Assembly (NCBI GenBank): GCA_000493965.1
Contig: AWNV01000092.1
Span: 1-9,398 of the forward strand
DNA from: Candidatus Aminicenans sakinawicola JGI OTU-1
GTDB taxonomy: Bacteria; Acidobacteriota; Aminicenantia; Aminicenantales; Aminicenantaceae
Direction: 5' to 3'
Length of the DNA: 9,398 nt
In this document: in pieces, positions 5,532 through 9,398 of the stretch
Numbering within the stretch: position 1 is the first letter of the stretch
Layout: each line of letters starts with the position of its first letter
The notes under the pieces: generated by a model
Told to the model about the DNA's origin: nothing
The model's database searches: none
Seen by the model: only the letters and a program-made list of their open reading frames with translations
Position numbers and translations under genes: made by a program

Positions 5532-6962
5532 TTATTTCAACTCTTTAAGTTTTTCTTTGGCATTGTTATTATCCGGATTGAGCTCCAGCGATTTTTTATA
5601 ATTTTGTATTGCCTCTTCTGTGTCCCCGTTTTTCATATAGGCTTCGGCAAGACTGTCATAAGCATTTGAAGATTCAGGGTACGCCTCAACATACAATTTG
5701 AAGATCTCAACGGCTTCGAAAATATGGCCCTCATGCAGCCAAACGTATCCGAGACGCCATATGGATGTTTCATCTGTATAAACTGCATCTCCAAGATTTT
5801 GTATTTTATGAAGGGAAGCCTTCAAAGATTCAAAACCACCTTCCTTGATGATCTCAGAGACTAGATATTCTTTGTGCTGCAGGAAGAAGAGCCTGGTATG
5901 CAGTTTATGCTGGGGACGAATCCAGTTATCACCATTCTCTTTATAAGGGATCATTTCTTTAACGAAAGCAAACTCATTTTCAAGAGACAATATATCATTT
6001 ATCTCCTGCAAACTCTTTCCCTCATTTTCCAACGCTGTCACGCGATTCCACAGTGTACGGATATATTTAAGGTGATTTTGCATTTGTTCCCTTGAGTATA
6101 CCTGGTGGTCATCACTTAAAATAATGTTATCAACCTCGTATTCTCCCTCGAGTATCTCCTCCAATACTTCAATCCAGCGGGGAACATCCATTTCACTAAA
6201 ATCGGGACGAATCCCGGGAGCCAGGTGATAATTAGGATACACAATAGATTTACTCAAAACAGCCAGTTTCTCCTCAGGGATAACTGCCACAGTCTGACCG
6301 CTGTAATTTCCTGATTTTCCAAACCACAATAGTTTCAATGTGATATCACCAAGATTCAGTGTGAGCCTGTCATTGTACGATATTTGCGGAAGAACCAGGG
6401 AAAAAGAAGTTTCCAGTTCATCTGCCCTGCTTTTACATTTATTCATCCATGCCTTCTCAAGTCTTTCTTTTTCTGATCCTGTTTCATATGTTGACAGCCG
6501 CTTGCGCGAAAGATCCTCTTTTTCTCTCCACATCTCAATCAAATCTGCTATCTCTGACCCAACTTTCTTTTTATTACCATATTTTATCAGTATGTTATTG
6601 TGCCCGACACACACGGCTTCGTGATAGGCCTTATTACCTCCAATCAGATCCAACCGGTCAACCATGTTAATCAGATAGGCAAAACCATCACGGCCCAGCG
6701 TTTTTGAAATTTCTTCCTTAAACAGTCTTGCTGTTTTTTCTGACCAAAAGCTGTCGAAAATTACCAGCCCCTTTTCTGATTCAATAACAACCTGGTCACC
6801 AAGATCAGGATTGGATATAATGGTTACCCTGTCAGATATTTTTTTCGCCTGGAATTCCTGGGAAAATACTTTTTCATGCGAAAACAGGAAACCCGTCAGT
6901 ATACAGATAAACAATACTGTATGGATCAATGTTCTATTTGTTTGTGATTTCGAATTTTTCAT
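5532..6962 (-). CDS. Exported degenerate metallo-beta-lactamase-fold protein with C-terminal TPRs
   Basis: This is a 476-residue protein with a signal peptide (hydrophobic about 11-28). Residues 38-290 follow the order of an MBL-fold domain: a VVIESEKGLVIFDSF opening, then LINMVDRLDLIGGN at 97-110 in the place of the usual THxHxDHxGGN. Only Asp105 survives there; all three histidines are replaced. FGKSGNYSGQTVAVIPEEKL (214-233) matches the next ligand block with His replaced by Asn219, and the GD ligand is Lys238. In the final block (PGHG) only His286 remains. It is therefore probably a non-hydrolytic pseudoenzyme. Residues about 400-476 hold two TPRs, ending in AIQNYKKSLELNPDNNNAKE. GGAG lies nine bases before ATG 6962. 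It sits 44 bases after the S41 peptidase and 13 before the lipoprotein, consistent with one operon. A protein-binding role is inferred. Confidence 0.8.
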   Translation of the reverse strand: MKNSKSQTNRTLIHTVLFICILTGFLFSHEKVFSQEFQAKKISDRVTIISNPDLGDQVVIESEKGLVIFDSFWSEKTARLFKEEISKTLGRDGFAYLINMVDRLDLIGGNKAYHEAVCVGHNNILIKYGNKKKVGSEIADLIEMWREKEDLSRKRLSTYETGSEKERLEKAWMNKCKSRADELETSFSLVLPQISYNDRLTLNLGDITLKLLWFGKSGNYSGQTVAVIPEEKLAVLSKSIVYPNYHLAPGIRPDFSEMDVPRWIEVLEEILEGEYEVDNIILSDDHQVYSREQMQNHLKYIRTLWNRVTALENEGKSLQEINDILSLENEFAFVKEMIPYKENGDNWIRPQHKLHTRLFFLQHKEYLVSEIIKEGGFESLKASLHKIQNLGDAVYTDETSIWRLGYVWLHEGHIFEAVEIFKLYVEAYPESSNAYDSLAEAYMKNGDTEEAIQNYKKSLELNPDNNNAKEKLKELK

Positions 6963-7006
6963 ATTTTTTTCTCCATTTTTGATAAACGGTGAATTGTTGA
7001 GTTTAT

Positions 7007-8704
7007 TTATTGATTATGTTCTTCCATTCCCAAAAGTTCCAGCTTCATCCTGGCATAATGGTGTTCGGGATTAAGATCGAGACAGCGGCTGTACTTCTGT
7101 CTTGCCTCTTTCAAGCGCCCGTCAGAACCAAGATGATAAGCGAGAAGATAATTCAAGTCAATGGATTCCGGGCACTCGCCGACCGCAAAACCCAGAAAAT
7201 CTGACAGGTCAGTCGGACTTTTTTGATTTTCCGCCAAATAACTGTAATAAAAATCTTTGAAGAATTTTTCCAGATTGTACCCACTTTCGATCAGGCGCTG
7301 TTTATTCGAATGGTATGTTTTTTCTATCCCCGATACACCGCTGGTAATATATACCTGCTCAAGTTCCTTCGCCAATCCGCTGATTTGATTGGTAATAGTA
7401 TCGAAATTCTTGACCGCCTGCATGGCGGGATCGTTATTATCCCGATAATCCGTTGCACTCATCTCTGCATAGATGTCCGGAGCGTGCATGATATTAAAAT
7501 TAAAGGGCTGGGAATCCTGATAATAATCGATGGAGCAGTGGAACTCTATCTGCGGATGATTGGGCAGCCTGAAGGCCCTGTTGGCGCCGTAATGATTGGG
7601 ACGGCCGGAAGGCGCTTCGCCGATCAGGGTGATATTGGTATATCTTCTCAAAACGGTGGTTACATGCACAGCGGCAGAAAAGGTTACTCTGCCTGTGACC
7701 AGGAAGAGCCGGTTCGGCTTGTCGATATGCGGCCTGGCCAGAATTCCCTGGAGAAGCGGCAGTTCTACATGATTGCCGCCGGTATTGGTCCGGATATCAA
7801 TCACCAGCTTTTCAGCACCGCTTTGATCGAACGCTTCGAAAAACTCATCGCATAACCGACCGAAGGGACTCTGCTCGTTGATATTTCCATGGGGAAAAGA
7901 GAGGGAGTTGATCTGAAGAAACATCATTTTTTCTTCCGGGACATATTCAAACCAGAATTTCTCACCCGGTTTTCTGAGCCACAAGGGCAGCGGGTCTTCC
8001 GCCTCCTGATTCATGGTAACCAACCCATTGCCGGCCTGCGGGTACCAGGAGGCAGCGAAAAACTGAGCCATGCTGAAAAAATCGACCGTGGGCAATGAAA
8101 CGGTGACTTTTCCATTTTGATTATTTTGCAGGACCATTTCGACATCACTCACATCCCCTGCAGCGCCGGCTTTTTTCAGCATTTCCGCCATACTCAGCGT
8201 GTAGTAGAGAAACTTTTTTTCTCCGGATGAATTGTCATGGCTCCACATTTGACCGAGTTTTGAGGCGACTTCGGCAATGGGCATTCCTCCGACTTGTATC
8301 ACTTTCGAACCCATCAATGATTGATACGGCTGCAACCCGGCTATGATATAAATCCCGTCCTTAAAGGCATACTGAATAACCGGCAGCACATGGAATGTCT
8401 GCTGCAGCCACTGCGGATCCGAACCCTCAAAGGCCCACCGCGTGTGACCGTCTTTTAGGCTTGCCAGTAATTCTGATATGGATAAAACAATATCCACATC
8501 GCTCAAATCGGGGATCTCATTGAGTATCTTTTCTGTCAGATAGACAAACTCCTCTTTGGGGATCTGGGCATAAGGATTCGGATGCATGATCTCGATCCTC
8601 CGGACCAGATAACCCAGGTCCTGTTTCCATGCCTCAGCCTGTTGATTCTGTGCGAACACAAGGGTTGACAGTAAAAGACAAACGATACAAATTAATTTTC
8701 TCAT
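7007..8704 (-). CDS. Exported S41-family serine peptidase with C-terminal TPR
   Basis: This is a 565-residue protein with a signal peptide, residues 1-18 (cleavage VFA|QN). The N-terminal part has LKDGHTRW at 83-90, a motif common in S41 proteins. Residues about 115-150 (IAGLQPYQSLMGSKVIQVGG) resemble a reduced PDZ domain. The catalytic core has LVIDIRTNTGGN at 300-311, the nucleophile region VTFSAA with Ser343, and IGEAPSGRPNHYG at 361-373. This is the S41 branch in which a GE-x-PNxYG block stands where CtpA-type enzymes have the catalytic lysine, so a Tricorn-like Ser/His/Glu arrangement is likely. Residues about 500-562 form at least one TPR, ending CLDLNPEHHYARMKLELL, similar to the end of the MBL-fold protein downstream. 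AGAGG sits seven bases before ATG 8704, and the stop of the broken propeller gene is 13 bases upstream. It probably degrades periplasmic peptides or proteins. Confidence 0.88.
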   Translation of the reverse strand: MRKLICIVCLLLSTLVFAQNQQAEAWKQDLGYLVRRIEIMHPNPYAQIPKEEFVYLTEKILNEIPDLSDVDIVLSISELLASLKDGHTRWAFEGSDPQWLQQTFHVLPVIQYAFKDGIYIIAGLQPYQSLMGSKVIQVGGMPIAEVASKLGQMWSHDNSSGEKKFLYYTLSMAEMLKKAGAAGDVSDVEMVLQNNQNGKVTVSLPTVDFFSMAQFFAASWYPQAGNGLVTMNQEAEDPLPLWLRKPGEKFWFEYVPEEKMMFLQINSLSFPHGNINEQSPFGRLCDEFFEAFDQSGAEKLVIDIRTNTGGNHVELPLLQGILARPHIDKPNRLFLVTGRVTFSAAVHVTTVLRRYTNITLIGEAPSGRPNHYGANRAFRLPNHPQIEFHCSIDYYQDSQPFNFNIMHAPDIYAEMSATDYRDNNDPAMQAVKNFDTITNQISGLAKELEQVYITSGVSGIEKTYHSNKQRLIESGYNLEKFFKDFYYSYLAENQKSPTDLSDFLGFAVGECPESIDLNYLLAYHLGSDGRLKEARQKYSRCLDLNPEHHYARMKLELLGMEEHNQ

Positions 8705-8717
8705 TTGAACACCTCTT

Positions 8718-9315
8718 TCAGTTTAAATTAATTGATTCTAATTCTTCAATAATTTTTGCATCCACCCAGTAAATTCTCAATGCACCGTTGTGATCATTAC
8801 GGATAAAGAAAAAATATTTCTGATCAAAAGTAACAAAGAGACAAGTTTCGTTATTACCGGTTGTATTGATTACATGGCCCATATCTTTTGCCTCGGTCCA
8901 ATTGCCATCTTCATTTCTGAAACTGATATAAAGGTCCGCATGACCAATGCTGCCAATGCAAATCATATTTATTGACTTTCAGATTTAATGGTTCCGGATC
9001 AGACCAGCCATTTCCGGCTCTTTTCACAAACCAAATATTTTCTTTATTATAACTTCCGGTCCCTTTAACGCGTTTAAATGAAGTGAAAAACAATGTATTT
9101 CCATCAGGTGATAAAGCGGGATCTCCTGTTCCCCTAAATAAAGTAAAACCAACTTTTTGAGGAGCAGACCATGTATTTTTTTCCATTTTCATAAAAAAGA
9201 TTTGCCTCCCACCCATCACCTTCCAGTACACTTCTTTTCCATCCGGATAAATTTTCATCCGCACTTTCATTTTCTGGTTACAGAGGGTGGGACTGATAAA
9301 CAAGGCCGGTTCCAT
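8718..9315 (-). pseudogene. Frameshifted, internally deleted PD40 propeller gene
   Basis: Two overlapping minus-strand frames together make one propeller gene. The upstream frame (8911-9315) holds IYPDGKEVYW, ALSPDGNTLFF and ENIWFVKRAGNGWSDPEPL, that is blades 1-2. The downstream frame (8718 to about 8966) holds GHADLYISFRNEDGNWTEAK, a last blade and the family tail IYWVDAKIIEELES. The upstream frame reaches HWQ and then runs out of register. Compared with the 302-residue paralogue, about 65-75 residues covering the middle blades are missing at this point. The join lies at a direct repeat, CCAATGC at 8944-8950 and 8953-8959. The 5' end is also gone: there is no signal peptide or GPYLGQKPPG, and the ATG at 9315 precedes about 20 unrelated residues. 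It lies 13 bases upstream of the S41 gene, whose ribosome binding site is in the gap. A sequencing or assembly error could explain the shift but not the missing blades. Confidence 0.8.
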
Positions 9316-9321
9316 AAAATC

Positions 9322-9398
9322 TCAAGCTTCAACGATTCTCTGCTCTGCCGGTTTTTCACACGCGAGGTTTTTTTGCTTCTTCTTCGCAAACAGTTGAT
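9322..9398 (-). other. Possible C-terminal end of an ORF entering from the right edge
   Basis: One minus-strand frame is open from the window edge and gives about 24 residues rich in Lys and Glu (…KKKQKNLACEKPAEQRIVEA) before TGA at 9322-9324. It adjoins the 5'-truncated propeller pseudogene, so it could be the gene whose arrival cut off that propeller. It is too short to recognise, and an open frame of this length occurs by chance. Confidence 0.2.

Noticed and set aside
7223..7855. Plus-strand ORF of 210 codons opposite the S41 peptidase
   Set aside because: It lies wholly inside a gene with clear S41 motifs. It has no signal, domain or plausible ribosome binding site of its own.
1..9398. 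CRISPR array, tRNA or rRNA genes
   Set aside because: There are no regularly spaced short repeats and no cloverleaf or rRNA-like sequence. The repeats present are paralogous coding modules.

Overview
The window is a run of genes that are all on the minus strand, so transcription goes from high to low coordinates. It is bacterial: short intergenic gaps, purine-rich ribosome binding sites and standard code. Nearly every product carries an N-terminal signal peptide, and one carries a lipobox, which points to a Gram-negative envelope. The richness in PD40/TolB-type beta-propellers, the GPYLGQKPPG-type propeller family, S41 peptidases and C-terminal TPRs resembles the FCB superphylum or Aminicenantes-like lineages. 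That placement is an inference from family flavour and is weak. Base composition is moderate and uneven: by eye the M1-like peptidase is AT-rich and the propeller gene at 2715-3623 is clearly GC-richer.

Layout in transcription order: the right edge (9322-9398) may hold the last codons of an unknown ORF. Then come a broken PD40 propeller gene (8718-9315), an S41 peptidase with a C-terminal TPR (7007-8704), a metallo-beta-lactamase-fold protein that has lost its zinc ligands and carries C-terminal TPRs (5532-6962), and a TolB-like propeller lipoprotein (4616-5518). A 96-base gap with a strong hairpin follows. After it come two complete tandem PD40 paralogues (3638-4519, 2715-3623), a dead 5' fragment of another paralogue (2553-2700), an M1-like zinc peptidase (633-2372), a 39-base relic of a PD40 3' end (613-651), and a truncated PD40 gene (266-598). 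The left 265 bases hold no gene I can support.

The most notable feature is the architecture around the peptidase. It sits between a 5' relic and a 3' relic of the same propeller family, and its last codons and stop lie in the 3' relic read in a different frame. This looks like a peptidase cassette that replaced the body of one member of a tandem propeller array. The array itself shows near-constant 5' modules (leader, signal peptide, GPYLGQKPPG motif) and a constant tail around divergent middles, with several copies truncated or frameshifted.

Functionally, everything appears exported: propellers (probable binding or scaffold domains), two proteases and a degenerate MBL-fold/TPR protein. An envelope or periplasmic peptide-handling module is a reasonable guess, but no substrate can be read from the sequence.
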